Below are positions 44,307-53,983 of a stretch of 64,000 nt of DNA, one piece after another. Each line of letters opens with the position of its first letter. The stretch's first letter is position 1. The notes under the pieces are model-generated. The model was given only the letters and a program-made list of their open reading frames with translations. It had not been told where the DNA came from and searched no databases. The DNA is from Methylopumilus sp003533095 (GTDB taxonomy: Bacteria > Pseudomonadota > Gammaproteobacteria > Burkholderiales > Methylophilaceae), in the NCBI GenBank assembly GCA_963977845.1, contig CAXBPZ010000002.1, positions 1-64,000 on the forward strand, written 5' to 3'. A program made the position numbers and the translations under genes.

Positions 44307-46340
44307 ATGCGAAAGATCTTAGTTACTTCAGCCTTGCCGTACGCGAATGGAAGTATTCATTTGGGCCATTTAGTGGAATATATCCAAACTGATATTTGGG
44401 TTAGATTTCAAAAATTGCAAGGCCATGAGGCTTATTATGTATGTGCCGATGATACACATGGAACTCCTATTATGCTTAGGGCTGAAAAAGAAGGCATTAC
44501 GCCGGAAGCACTAATTAAAAAAGTTCATGTAGAGCATTCAAAAGATTTTTCTGATTTTTTTGTAAATTTTGACAATTTTTATTCTACAAACTCTTCTGAA
44601 AATTTAGAGCTGTCGCAAACTGTTTATAAAAAACTTAAACAGAATAAAAAGATTTTTACAAAAACCATAGAGCAATTTTACGATCCAGTTAAAGAAATGT
44701 TTTTACCTGATCGCTTTATTAAGGGTGAATGTCCTAAATGTCACTCTAAAGATCAATATGGTGATTCATGTGAAGTTTGCGGTGCTACATATGCACCGAC
44801 TGAATTAATTAATCCTACTTCTTCTGTTTCAGGTTCTGTGCCTATTAGAAAAGAAACGGAACATTATTTCTTTAAACTTTCTGAGTGCGAGACATTTTTA
44901 AAAAACTGGACATCTTCAGGGACACTTCAGCAAGAAGCTGCAAATAAAATGAAAGAGTGGTTTAAATCTGGCTTAGCTGATTGGGATATTTCAAGAGATG
45001 CCCCTTATTTTGGTTTTGAAATACCTGATGCACCAGGTAAGTATTTTTATGTTTGGCTTGATGCGCCCATTGGGTATATGGCGAGCTTTAAAAAGCTTTG
45101 TGATGATAAAAAAATAAATTTTGATGAGTTCTGGAACGCAGATTCTAAAACAGAGCTGTATCATTTTATTGGGAAAGATATTCTTTATTTCCATGCATTA
45201 TTTTGGCCTGCCACTCTAGAATTTTCTGGGTATAGAAAACCCACAAAGATTTTTGCACATGGGTTTCTTACGGTAAATGCAGAGAAGATGTCTAAATCTC
45301 GGGGCACCTTCATTACAGCTCGAAGTTACTTAGATCATATTAAGAATCCTGACTATCTTCGATACTATTACGCTGCTAAATTAAATAGCACGATGGAAGA
45401 TATTGATCTTAATTTAGATGATTTTTTATCTCGAGTGAATAGTGATCTTGTAGGAAAATTTATTAATATCGCAAGTCGAACTTCTGGATTTATTCAAAAA
45501 TATTTTGAAGGCAAACTTTTTCTTGATGATTCAAAAACTGACCCTGAACATATTGCTATTACGCAAAAATGCAAGGATATTGAAAATGAAATCATGAGTT
45601 ACTTTGAGTCTAGAGAGTACGGTCGTGCAATTCGAGAGATTATGCGTGTAGCAGATATTACAAATGAATACGTGAATACAAAGGCACCTTGGACACTTGC
45701 AAAGGACGATGCTCAACATAAATCAGGTTCAGATTTGCATGTGATATGTAGTAGAAGTCTTGAAGCTTTTAGACGACTTTCTATTTATCTTGCACCTGTA
45801 TTGCCTAAACTCACTTCTGATATAGCAAAATTTTTTAATGAAAAAGAATTTAAGTCATTTAAAGATCTTGATAAAAAAGATATTACCGTTAACCAGTATC
45901 AACACATATTAACTAGAGTTGAAAAGAAAGATATCGACATGATGATTGAATCAAACAAAGAGTCTTTGGACAAAAATAATGAATCCTCGAAAAAGGTAGA
46001 CGTCGATCAATCGACCATCTCGATTGAAGATTTTATGAAAATTGATTTAAGAGTTGCGCTTATTAAAGAAGCCTCTTTTGTGGAAGGCGCTGACAGTCTT
46101 TTAAGATTAAGCTTAGACATTAATGATGGCCGTCCAAGACAAGTTTTTGCAGGTATTAAATCTAAGTACAATCCTGATCAGCTTGTTGGAAAATTAACTG
46201 TCATGGTTGCCAATTTAAAACCAAGACAAATGAAATTTGGTTTATCTGAGGGTATGGTGCTTGCTGCAAGCAATGAATCTGAAGGGCCTTTCGTGCTTTA
46301 TCCAGATCAAGGTGCTAAGCCTGGTATGCGAATTAAATAA
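44307..46340 (+). CDS. metG: Methionyl-tRNA synthetase
   Basis: A 677-residue class I synthetase. The HLGH signature at residues 18-21, the zinc knuckle with CPKC and CEVC (the four-cysteine type), KMSKS in AEKMSKSRGTFI, and a C-terminal EMAP/Trbp111-like tRNA-binding domain (from about 572, IEDFMKIDLRVALI) are all present. A lysine/serine-rich linker precedes the C-terminal domain. It converges with pyrF with no spacer: the stops are adjacent at 46340/46341. Confidence 0.97.
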   Translation: MRKILVTSALPYANGSIHLGHLVEYIQTDIWVRFQKLQGHEAYYVCADDTHGTPIMLRAEKEGITPEALIKKVHVEHSKDFSDFFVNFDNFYSTNSSENLELSQTVYKKLKQNKKIFTKTIEQFYDPVKEMFLPDRFIKGECPKCHSKDQYGDSCEVCGATYAPTELINPTSSVSGSVPIRKETEHYFFKLSECETFLKNWTSSGTLQQEAANKMKEWFKSGLADWDISRDAPYFGFEIPDAPGKYFYVWLDAPIGYMASFKKLCDDKKINFDEFWNADSKTELYHFIGKDILYFHALFWPATLEFSGYRKPTKIFAHGFLTVNAEKMSKSRGTFITARSYLDHIKNPDYLRYYYAAKLNSTMEDIDLNLDDFLSRVNSDLVGKFINIASRTSGFIQKYFEGKLFLDDSKTDPEHIAITQKCKDIENEIMSYFESREYGRAIREIMRVADITNEYVNTKAPWTLAKDDAQHKSGSDLHVICSRSLEAFRRLSIYLAPVLPKLTSDIAKFFNEKEFKSFKDLDKKDITVNQYQHILTRVEKKDIDMMIESNKESLDKNNESSKKVDVDQSTISIEDFMKIDLRVALIKEASFVEGADSLLRLSLDINDGRPRQVFAGIKSKYNPDQLVGKLTVMVANLKPRQMKFGLSEGMVLAASNESEGPFVLYPDQGAKPGMRIK

Positions 46341-47042
46341 TTAACCTTGGTTAATTTCTAAATAAATTTTTTCTAGAGTTTTTGAAGGGTCTTTTGATTG
46401 CGTAATCGGTCTTCCAATCACGAGATGACTAGATCCTGCTTTGATAGCCTCTAAAGGCGTCATAGTTCTCACTTGATCATTTGCAACATCATCAGCCATT
46501 CTTATACCTGGCGTCACGAATAAGAATGTCGGATTAAACTGTTTTTTTAAAAAGTGTAAATCTTTGGCAGAGCAAACAATACCGTGAAGCCCATTTTGTT
46601 CAGTTAATTTAGCAAGATGTAAAACTTGATCTTCTAAATTTCTAGATACACCAATTTCTTCTAAAGTTTTTTGATCCATACTTGTCAAAACTGTGACTGC
46701 AATAAGAAGTGGTGGCTGTTTGACCTTACTCGTTCCTTCGAGTGCCGCTTCTAACATCTTACTTCCTCCAGAAGCATGAACATTGATCATCCATACACCT
46801 AACTGGCTTGCTGCTTCACACGCCTTTTTAACAGTTGTAGGAATGTCATGGAATTTAAGATCTAAAAATACTTTGAAGTTTTTACTGTGCAGGTATTCAA
46901 CAAAAGCAGGTCCAGTGGCTGTAAATAATTCTTTGCCAACTTTTAAATTACAATAATCTGGACTAAGTTGCGAAACTAAGTTTTTTACATCTTTAAGATT
47001 CGCAAAATCAAGAGCTACGGTGACTTTATGCGTTGATGTCAT
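46341..47042 (-). CDS. pyrF: Orotidine-5'-phosphate decarboxylase
   Basis: A 233-residue TIM-barrel enzyme with the catalytic Asp-Lys-Asp set in VFLDLKFHDIPTTV, the last step of UMP synthesis. The C-terminal phosphate loop HLVIGRPIT is intact. It shares one base with the lapB stop (47042), so it is translated in the lapB operon; the pair lapB-pyrF is common in proteobacteria. Confidence 0.97.
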   Translation of the reverse strand: MTSTHKVTVALDFANLKDVKNLVSQLSPDYCNLKVGKELFTATGPAFVEYLHSKNFKVFLDLKFHDIPTTVKKACEAASQLGVWMINVHASGGSKMLEAALEGTSKVKQPPLLIAVTVLTSMDQKTLEEIGVSRNLEDQVLHLAKLTEQNGLHGIVCSAKDLHFLKKQFNPTFLFVTPGIRMADDVANDQVRTMTPLEAIKAGSSHLVIGRPITQSKDPSKTLEKIYLEINQG

Positions 47043-48214
47043 TAACTAATTTCATTCATTTCACTAGGTTCTGCCGGAAGAGCTTCCCAAGCATTACAGG
47101 CCGGACATTGCCAATGATGCTGTTTAGCTTTAAAGCCACAACTATTGCATGTAAATAAACGTCGATTACCAATAGCATTTCGAACCGTTTGTTGAATGAG
47201 TTGAATATCTTGTTCTTTGTGCTTGCTATTCATAGCCCGCGCTTGAAATAATTGATCTAGTGCTTGAAGACTTGGTTTTCTAATAAGCTCTTTTCGTGCA
47301 AGTTCTTCAGCCATTTCAAAACCTTCTAGTTTTAATGTGGCTTCATAGATAACATTAAGCAAAGATCTTAATTTGTAATTTTCGAAGTAAAGATTGAGAA
47401 GTGATAAACCTTCTTCAGGTTTTTTAAGTTTCTCAAATGAATTAAGTATTTTGGCAGCAACCAGACCTAAGGACTCTGGATCTTGAAACTCAATTTTTTT
47501 CCAGTGATTAATCGCTTTGTTATAATCACCATCTTCTGCATCTAAATCACCAAGTAAAATATTTGCTCGGACACATTTCTTATGAGCGTCGAGAGCATCG
47601 TTAAGTGACTTAATTGCTGACTTTTTATCTTTATCTAAAATTGCATTCAGAGCAATTTCACAATGGTAATGGCTAATTTGCAATCTAAATGAAACGCCTG
47701 ATTCTTTTTCTAATTTTGTGGCCATCTTAATCGCGTTTTGCCACTCACGTTCTTTTACGTAAATTTCAAGTAAAGCATTAGATGCATATTGTTTATATTT
47801 TCCAGATTCTAATTTTAGGAATAATTCTTCAGCACGATCAAATAAGCCTGCTTTAAGATAATCTTGAGCTAATTCAGCTTTCACAGATTCTTCTTGTGAA
47901 GGATTAAGGTCTCGATTTTCTAATAGATCTAAATGCATATTGATAGCGCGATCAATGTGACCCATCCGCCTTAAAATGCTACCTAAGGCAAAGTGCAATT
48001 CAAGTGATTCATTATTAATACGAACTGCATCCATAAAAGCGTTTATTGCTTTTTCGTATTGATTGGTGATGAGGTAATTAAGCCCTTTGAAGTAAGTCGC
48101 AGGAAGGCTTGTCGATTCCTTCATGAGTTGTTTAATGTCAATGCGAGCGGCCACCCAACCCAATGCAAAGAAGAAGGGGATAACAAGGAGCCACCAATAT
48201 TCGAATTGAATCAT
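47042..48214 (-). CDS. lapB: LapB (YciM), LPS assembly regulator
   Basis: A 390-residue inner-membrane-anchored protein. An N-terminal segment (about 6-20) is followed by a series of TPR repeats and a C-terminal rubredoxin-like zinc ribbon with CNSC and CPAC. LapB controls LpxC turnover through FtsH and so balances lipid A synthesis. In many relatives lapA lies between ihfB and lapB; here only an 87-base gap with a terminator is present, so lapA is absent from this position. Confidence 0.94.
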   Translation of the reverse strand: MIQFEYWWLLVIPFFFALGWVAARIDIKQLMKESTSLPATYFKGLNYLITNQYEKAINAFMDAVRINNESLELHFALGSILRRMGHIDRAINMHLDLLENRDLNPSQEESVKAELAQDYLKAGLFDRAEELFLKLESGKYKQYASNALLEIYVKEREWQNAIKMATKLEKESGVSFRLQISHYHCEIALNAILDKDKKSAIKSLNDALDAHKKCVRANILLGDLDAEDGDYNKAINHWKKIEFQDPESLGLVAAKILNSFEKLKKPEEGLSLLNLYFENYKLRSLLNVIYEATLKLEGFEMAEELARKELIRKPSLQALDQLFQARAMNSKHKEQDIQLIQQTVRNAIGNRRLFTCNSCGFKAKQHHWQCPACNAWEALPAEPSEMNEIS

Positions 48215-48248
48215 ATTTGATTTATTGTATAACTATTAATTGATAGAT

Positions 48249-48285
48249 CAAAAAAAAAGCATATCCTGTTAGAAGATATGCTTTT
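48249..48285 (-). terminator. Rho-independent terminator after ihfB
   Basis: AAAAGCATATC (48255-48265) pairs perfectly with GATATGCTTTT (48275-48285) around a nine-base loop. On the minus strand the stem runs into a T-run of at least eight. It ends the rpsA-ihfB transcript; lapB would then need its own promoter. Confidence 0.85.
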
Positions 48286-48301
48286 AAAAAGATATTTATA
48301 A

Positions 48302-48580
48302 TTATTTATCAACGCGATCTCTAAGTTCTTTGCCTGCTTTAAAATGAGGTACATATTTTTCCGGCACTTCAACTTTTGAACCTGTTTTAGGGTTTCTTCC
48401 TAAACGAGGTGGTCGGTAATTTAGACTAAAACTGCCAAAGCCTCTAATTTCAATTCTTTTGCCTTTGGAGAGTGTTTCACCCATAGCATCAAGAATCGTT
48501 TTGACCGACAACTCAGCGTCTTTATAAACTAACTGAGAGAAACGGCTAGCAAGTAAGTTGATTAATTTAGACTTCGTCAT
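48302..48580 (-). CDS. ihfB: Integration host factor subunit beta
   Basis: A 92-residue DNA-bending protein of the HU/IHF family with IEIRGFGSFSLNYRPPRLGRNPKTGSKV, whose beta-arm with the conserved Pro intercalates into DNA. The start MTKSKLINLLA is typical of IhfB. It is eight bases after rpsA, the usual linkage. Its IhfA partner is not in the window. Confidence 0.96.
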   Translation of the reverse strand: MTKSKLINLLASRFSQLVYKDAELSVKTILDAMGETLSKGKRIEIRGFGSFSLNYRPPRLGRNPKTGSKVEVPEKYVPHFKAGKELRDRVDK

Positions 48581-48588
48581 AAGATTAA

Positions 48589-50304
48589 TTATTTTTTACT
48601 ATCTAATTTTGCCTTTAATAATGCACCAAGGTTAGTTGTGCCAGCATTATCAGAACCTTCTTCAACCTCTACTTTTTTCTTAGCAGCTTTTGGTTTAGCT
48701 GTATTTTTAGATTTAAGTGAGAGTTGGATTGTTTTTTCTTTAGCGTCGACATTAAGTATTTTAACTTCAATTTCGTCGCCTACTTTAACAACAGTTGAAG
48801 CATCATCAACTTTATCTTCGCTGACTTCACTGATATCAACCGTGCCTTCAACTTGATCAGCTAGAGTTACTACGATACCAGAAGTATCTGCTGATTTAAC
48901 TGTGCCTTTAACAAAACTACCTTTATCGTTAGCTTTTGTGAAGCCTGTGAAGTTGTCGCCTGATAATTGCTTAAGTCCAAGAGAAATTCTTTCTTTCTCA
49001 ACATCGATCGCGACGATAAGCGCTTCGAGTTCATCACCTTTTTTAAAGTTTCTAATCGCTTCTTCACCTGTTTTATCCCATGAGATATCAGACAAATGAA
49101 TAAGGCCATCTATACCGCCATCAAGACCGATGAAGATACCGAAATCAGTAATTGATTTAATAGGACCGCTAACTTTGTCACCTTTTTTATGTGTTTCAGA
49201 AAATTCTGCCCAAGGGTTTGATTTGCATTGTTTCATACCTAAGGAAAGTCTTCTTCTGTCTTCGTCAATTTCAAGAATCATGACTTCAACTTCATCGCCG
49301 AGCTGTGCAATTTTTCCTGGGTGAATATTTTTATTTGTCCAATCCATTTCTGAAACGTGAACTAAACCTTCAATACCAGCTTCAATTTCAACGAAAGCAC
49401 CGTAGTCAGTTAAGTTAGATACTTTACCGAATAGACGTGTGCTTACTGGATATCTTCTTGATAAACCTTTCCAAGGGTCATCGTCGAGTTGTTTTAAACC
49501 TAATGAAACACGATTCTTTTCTTGATCAAATTTAAGTACTTTAGCTTCAACTTCATCACCAATATTTAAAATTTCAGATGGATGTTTTACACGTCTCCAT
49601 GCTAAGTCAGTAATATGGAGTAAGCCGTCAATACCGCCTAAGTCAACGAATGCACCATAATCTGTAATATTTTTAATAATACCTTTTACAGTTGCGCCTT
49701 CAGTAAGTGTGCCAATAACAGCATCTCTGTCTGCACCTGAAGATTGTTCCATCACTGCTTTTCTAGAAACAACTACATTGTTTCTTTTCTTATCAATTTT
49801 GATAACTTTAAGATCCCATTCTTTATTTTCAAATGGTGATGTGTCTTTAACAGGTCTTACATCAACGAGCGAGCCTGGAAGGAATGCTGTAATTCCATTC
49901 ACAGAGACTCTTAAGCCACCTTTAACACGACTACTTACAAAACCTTTAACTACTGTTCCTTGATTCATTGCATCTTCAAGATCAAGCCATGCTTGCATTT
50001 TCTTTGCTTTATCTCTTGATAAGATCGTTGAGCCAAAGCCATCTTCTAGTTTTTCGATTGCAACTTTAACAAAGTCACCCACTTTAACGTCAAGTCCGCC
50101 TTGGTCATTAAGAAATTCCTCGGCCTTGATAACGCTTTCTGATTTAAGCCCTGCATTAACAATCACAAAGTCATTATCAATTGATATAACTTCGGCTGTA
50201 ATTACTTCGCCTGAACGCATTTCTTGAAGCGCTATACTTTCTTCAAATAGTGCTGCGAAACTTTCTGTGGATTTTGATTCTGTATTTTTTGCTGTCGTTG
50301 CCAT
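48589..50304 (-). CDS. rpsA: 30S ribosomal protein S1
   Basis: A 571-residue protein with six S1/OB-fold repeats. Repeats 3-5 are clearest, each with the ITDYGAFVDLGGIDGLLHITD-type core; the first begins near residue 36 and the last near 460. It binds mRNA and promotes initiation. It is slightly longer than E. coli S1, with a lysine-rich tail. The 80-base leader holds two small hairpins that may serve autoregulation. It is downstream of cmk, as usual. Confidence 0.97.
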   Translation of the reverse strand: MATTAKNTESKSTESFAALFEESIALQEMRSGEVITAEVISIDNDFVIVNAGLKSESVIKAEEFLNDQGGLDVKVGDFVKVAIEKLEDGFGSTILSRDKAKKMQAWLDLEDAMNQGTVVKGFVSSRVKGGLRVSVNGITAFLPGSLVDVRPVKDTSPFENKEWDLKVIKIDKKRNNVVVSRKAVMEQSSGADRDAVIGTLTEGATVKGIIKNITDYGAFVDLGGIDGLLHITDLAWRRVKHPSEILNIGDEVEAKVLKFDQEKNRVSLGLKQLDDDPWKGLSRRYPVSTRLFGKVSNLTDYGAFVEIEAGIEGLVHVSEMDWTNKNIHPGKIAQLGDEVEVMILEIDEDRRRLSLGMKQCKSNPWAEFSETHKKGDKVSGPIKSITDFGIFIGLDGGIDGLIHLSDISWDKTGEEAIRNFKKGDELEALIVAIDVEKERISLGLKQLSGDNFTGFTKANDKGSFVKGTVKSADTSGIVVTLADQVEGTVDISEVSEDKVDDASTVVKVGDEIEVKILNVDAKEKTIQLSLKSKNTAKPKAAKKKVEVEEGSDNAGTTNLGALLKAKLDSKK

Positions 50305-50327
50305 TAAATGTTACCTATAAAGTCCTA

Positions 50328-50375
50328 CCTAGCGATAGGGATGTTAATGTTAGCAATAGATCTTTGAAATCTATT
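50328..50375 (-). promoter_or_regulatory. Putative rpsA leader hairpins
   Basis: In the leader on the minus strand, AATAGAT (complement of 50369-50375) pairs with ATCTATT (complement of 50355-50361). Further on, CCTA pairs with TAGG around four bases (50328-50339). E. coli S1 represses its own mRNA through folded leader hairpins; the same mode is inferred here by position only. Confidence 0.35.
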
Positions 50376-50384
50376 ACACCTAAT

Positions 50385-51056
50385 TTAAGACGTTTGAGAC
50401 TTTAAACTGAAGAGATGGGTGATGTTATCAACGGCATCAGATATGCTTAATGTGTCTGTATCTATTTCTATAGCGTCTTTTGTTTTTAAAAGAGGTGAGA
50501 TTTCTCTTTGTAAATCCCGCTTATCTCTTAAAATAATTTCACTTAAAACTGAGGCCATATTAGCAGAGTTTCCTTTTGAGATCAACTGTTTATATCTTCT
50601 TTCAGCCCTGATTTGAGCGCTTGCAGTTAAGAATATTTTAATCCCAGCATGGGGAAAAACAACTGATGTCATATCCCTACCTTCGGCAACCAATCCCGGA
50701 GGTTTTTCAAAACTTCTTTGAAATCCGAGAATAGCTTCTCTTAGAGCTTTATGAACCGCAACCTCAGAGGCTCCCCGACCTGATTCTTCAGAGCGTATTG
50801 CTTCCGAAACGTCTTTACCATTGAGTAAAATTTGATCATTTTTGAAGCTTAAATCAGCATTTTCGAGGACTTTGAGTAGCAAAGCTTCGTTATCGAGAGG
50901 TATATTTTGCATGCGGCCTGCATAAGCGATCGTTCGATAGATAGACCCTGAATCTAAATAATGAAAACCTAGTTTTTCTGCCACAAGTTTAGCGACTGTA
51001 CCTTTACCAGAAGCGGAAGGACCATCAATTGCAATAATAGGAACTTGAGATGTCAT
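50385..51056 (-). CDS. cmk: Cytidylate kinase
   Basis: A 223-residue nucleoside monophosphate kinase with the P-loop IDGPSASGKGTVAK, the CMP-specific insert region, and LVAEGRDMTSVVFPHA. It phosphorylates CMP and dCMP. It abuts aroA and precedes rpsA, the classic aro supraoperon order. Confidence 0.97.
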   Translation of the reverse strand: MTSQVPIIAIDGPSASGKGTVAKLVAEKLGFHYLDSGSIYRTIAYAGRMQNIPLDNEALLLKVLENADLSFKNDQILLNGKDVSEAIRSEESGRGASEVAVHKALREAILGFQRSFEKPPGLVAEGRDMTSVVFPHAGIKIFLTASAQIRAERRYKQLISKGNSANMASVLSEIILRDKRDLQREISPLLKTKDAIEIDTDTLSISDAVDNITHLFSLKSQTS

Positions 51057-52343
51057 CTATGTTTTTATAATACTTTCTAATACATCAAAGTATGTGGGGA
51101 ATGTTTTATTCACACATGCTGGATCATTAATTGTGATCGGAATATTTTTAAGGCTAACCAATGAGAAACACATTGCTATTCGATGGTCATCATAAGTATC
51201 GATTTCTACATTTTCGTTGATGTGAAGTGGAGGTGTAATTTCGATAAAATCTTTACCTTCAACAACCGCTGCACCCAACTTTTTAAGTTCAGTTGCCATA
51301 GCTTTAATACGATCAGTTTCTTTAACGCGCCAACTTCCAATGTTGTGAAGTTTAGTCGTACCATTTGCAAATAAAGCTAAAACCGCGAGTGTCATTGCAG
51401 CATCTGGAATATGGTTGCAATCAAGATTGATTGCCTGGAGTGCTTTAACTTTTGAAATCTTGATCGATGTTTCAAGCATTTGAATTTTAGCGCCCATAAG
51501 AGTTAGGGCTTCAGTAAATTTCACATCACCTTGAATACTATTTTTTCCAATACCTTTAATTTCAATATTACCAGCAAGCGCACCGGCGGCTAAGAAGTAT
51601 GAAGCTGATGAGGCGTCACCCTCAACAAATATCTCTCCCGGACTCACATAAGCACTTGAGCTTGGAATAACAAAATGTTGCCAATCTATTTTTTTTACAT
51701 GCACACCAAATCGACTCATAAGATTAAGCGTGATATCAATATAAGGTTTTGAAATTAAATCTCCGATGATTTCGATAGACACTTCTTTTTTTGTAAGTGG
51801 AATCGCCATCAATAGGGCCGTTAAGAATTGACTTGAAATATCACCTCTAATTTTTACTGAACTGTTAATAATAATTTCAGAAGGAGATATTTTTAGCGGG
51901 GGATAACCTTCTTGATTGAGATAAGTGATATTTGCATTTAATTGTAAAAGCGCATCGACAAGATCTTTAATAGGGCGCTCATGCATTCGAGGCACGCCAC
52001 TTAGTATGTAATTACCTTGACTAAAAGATAATGCTGCAGTGAGTGGTCTAAAGGCAGTACCTGCATTGCCTAAAAAAATTTCAGCTGATTTATTTTTGAA
52101 CTGACCTTGAGAACCTTTAATGTGAATGTCACCATTCTTATTTTGTGAAAGATCGACTTGAAGTATTTTTAGCGCTTCAATCATATGATGCGTATCGTCT
52201 GATTGAAGCGGGTGTTTGATAATTGTCTCTCCATCTGCAATAGCAGATAAAAGAAGAATGCGATTAGTAATACTTTTAGATCCAGGGAGAGTGACTTGAC
52301 CAGAAACAGATTGAATGGCTTTTAATTTCTTTTGGTTTGTCAT
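51057..52343 (-). CDS. aroA: EPSP synthase
   Basis: A 428-residue enzyme joining shikimate-3-phosphate and phosphoenolpyruvate. The motifs LPGSKSITNRILLLSA and FLGNAGTAFRPLTAALS are intact, as is the C-terminal RVKETDRIKAMATELKKLG. In the second motif the Gly of LGNAGT is retained and is followed by TAFRPL, the usual form of the bacterial enzyme. It abuts cmk with no gap and follows tyrA by nine bases. Confidence 0.97.
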   Translation of the reverse strand: MTNQKKLKAIQSVSGQVTLPGSKSITNRILLLSAIADGETIIKHPLQSDDTHHMIEALKILQVDLSQNKNGDIHIKGSQGQFKNKSAEIFLGNAGTAFRPLTAALSFSQGNYILSGVPRMHERPIKDLVDALLQLNANITYLNQEGYPPLKISPSEIIINSSVKIRGDISSQFLTALLMAIPLTKKEVSIEIIGDLISKPYIDITLNLMSRFGVHVKKIDWQHFVIPSSSAYVSPGEIFVEGDASSASYFLAAGALAGNIEIKGIGKNSIQGDVKFTEALTLMGAKIQMLETSIKISKVKALQAINLDCNHIPDAAMTLAVLALFANGTTKLHNIGSWRVKETDRIKAMATELKKLGAAVVEGKDFIEITPPLHINENVEIDTYDDHRIAMCFSLVSLKNIPITINDPACVNKTFPTYFDVLESIIKT

Positions 52344-52352
52344 GCGCTTAAA

Positions 52353-53207
52353 TTAGTGAGACCATTCGTTTCGAGTTTTACTTGCATTTTCAAATAAAGC
52401 TAAAATCTTTTTAGCATCTTCGTGTTCAATAGCTTCTTTAAGTAATTTAATTTGATTTTCAAAGTGCTTAATATCTTCAAGAATAAATTTCTTATTTGCG
52501 AGCGTAATATCTTTCCACATCTCAGGAGAGCTTGCCGCAATTCTTGTGAAATCTTTAAAGCCACTCGCAGCAAATTTTAAAAGTTCGTTAGCATTTGTTC
52601 TCTGAGTAATCATATCCACAAGAGAAAAAGCTAATAAGTGAGGAAGATGGCTAATTGTCGAAAATATTTTGTCATGATCACTATGAGACATATTTGAAAC
52701 TATAGCGCCTGCATTTTTCCAAAGCGTTCCGATCTTTTCTTTTGCTTCAAGCGACGTCTCTTGATCTGGCGTTAGTATGACATTTTTATTTTTAAATAAA
52801 TCAATATGCGCAGCTACTGCACCATGTTTTTCAGATCCAGCAATAGGGTGCCCACCGATAAATTGCGAATAATGTGGCCCTAAAATTTGTTTTGCTGATT
52901 CAATGACATCTGTTTTTGTACTACCCACATCAGTAATAATCGTCTGTGAAGATAAATGCGGTTTGATAGTGTTGAGTATGGAGGGAAATTGCGCAACAGG
53001 CGTTGCGATAATAATAATATGTGCTTCAGCAATATCTTTCTTTAAGTCCTGGCTTGTTCGATCAATGAGCTTTAATTTAATAGCGTCTTTAAGATTATCT
53101 TGATTCCTACCGACGCCCACAATATCAGACGCAAGACCTGATTTTTTAGCAGAAAGTGCAATAGATCCACCAATAAGACCGACACCAAAAATAAGAATTT
53201 TATTCAC
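52353..53207 (-). CDS. tyrA: Prephenate dehydrogenase
   Basis: A 284-residue NAD(P)-dependent enzyme of the monofunctional TyrA type. The Rossmann start is FGVGLIGGSIALSAK, TDVGSTKTDVI follows, and the catalytic GGHPIAGSEKHG holds the active His. It forms hydroxyphenylpyruvate (or arogenate-derived tyrosine). The start is GTG. The full aro supraoperon usually has serC-pheA-hisC upstream; here bpt and aat are found instead. Confidence 0.95.
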   Translation of the reverse strand: MNKILIFGVGLIGGSIALSAKKSGLASDIVGVGRNQDNLKDAIKLKLIDRTSQDLKKDIAEAHIIIIATPVAQFPSILNTIKPHLSSQTIITDVGSTKTDVIESAKQILGPHYSQFIGGHPIAGSEKHGAVAAHIDLFKNKNVILTPDQETSLEAKEKIGTLWKNAGAIVSNMSHSDHDKIFSTISHLPHLLAFSLVDMITQRTNANELLKFAASGFKDFTRIAASSPEMWKDITLANKKFILEDIKHFENQIKLLKEAIEHEDAKKILALFENASKTRNEWSH

Positions 53208-53221
53208 TGTATATAGTTGAT

Positions 53222-53983
53222 TTATTTGATATTGTTTAACAATTGAATTGTATCATGTTCACTATTAAATGATCGCCATTCGTTATTGATGAATAATTCA
53301 AAAGGCTTAAAGTGAGTTTTGTAATTCATCTTTTTACTCTCTTTAATCCAATAGCCTAAATACACATAATCTAATTTCTTTTCTATGCACCAATTAATAA
53401 GCCATAGTATGGAATAGGTGCCATAACTGAGCGATTTATCGTGTGTATCAAAAAATGTGTAGACCGCAGAAATGCCATCATCAATCACATCAACAAAACT
53501 TACTATTTTTAAATCATCTTGATCTTGAAATTGAATTAATCGACTATCAATATTACTTTGTAATAAAAATTCACTGTATTGGTTAATATCATCATCTGTA
53601 GTATTTGTTTTTTCATGCCTCATTTTTTGATATTCCAAGTAAAGCTTAAAATGATTTTCATGAAAGGAAAGCGGAAGTACCGAAGTTTGTAAATGCTGAT
53701 GTTTCTTTATGATTCTTTTAAAGTTTTTTGAAGATACAAAATTTTTAACATTGATACGAATAGGAATGCAAGCATTACAAAGCTCACAATAAGGCTTGTA
53801 TGTAAATTTACCGCTTCTGCGAAAGCCTTTTTTAATGAGATCGTTATAATGATGTTGGCTGATAAGGTGATGAGGGGTAGCTACTAAAGACTGAGAAGCA
53901 AGACCTTCTATATAGCCACACGCGTAACTTGTCGTGACATAGAATTGAATCTTATGACTTGAAAGTTCGTCAGGAAGGCTCAT
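53222..53983 (-). CDS. bpt: Bpt-type aminoacyl-tRNA-protein transferase
   Basis: A 253-residue protein of the ATE1-like bacterial family. It has CGYIEGLASQSLVATP, the GFRRSGKFTYKPYCELCNACIPIRI region with CxxC-type cysteines, and LGYWIKESKKMNYKTHFKP. Bpt transfers leucine to proteins with acidic N-termini, feeding them to ClpAP. It overlaps the aat stop by four bases, so the two N-end-rule transferases form a coupled pair. Confidence 0.92.
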   Translation of the reverse strand: MSLPDELSSHKIQFYVTTSYACGYIEGLASQSLVATPHHLISQHHYNDLIKKGFRRSGKFTYKPYCELCNACIPIRINVKNFVSSKNFKRIIKKHQHLQTSVLPLSFHENHFKLYLEYQKMRHEKTNTTDDDINQYSEFLLQSNIDSRLIQFQDQDDLKIVSFVDVIDDGISAVYTFFDTHDKSLSYGTYSILWLINWCIEKKLDYVYLGYWIKESKKMNYKTHFKPFELFINNEWRSFNSEHDTIQLLNNIK

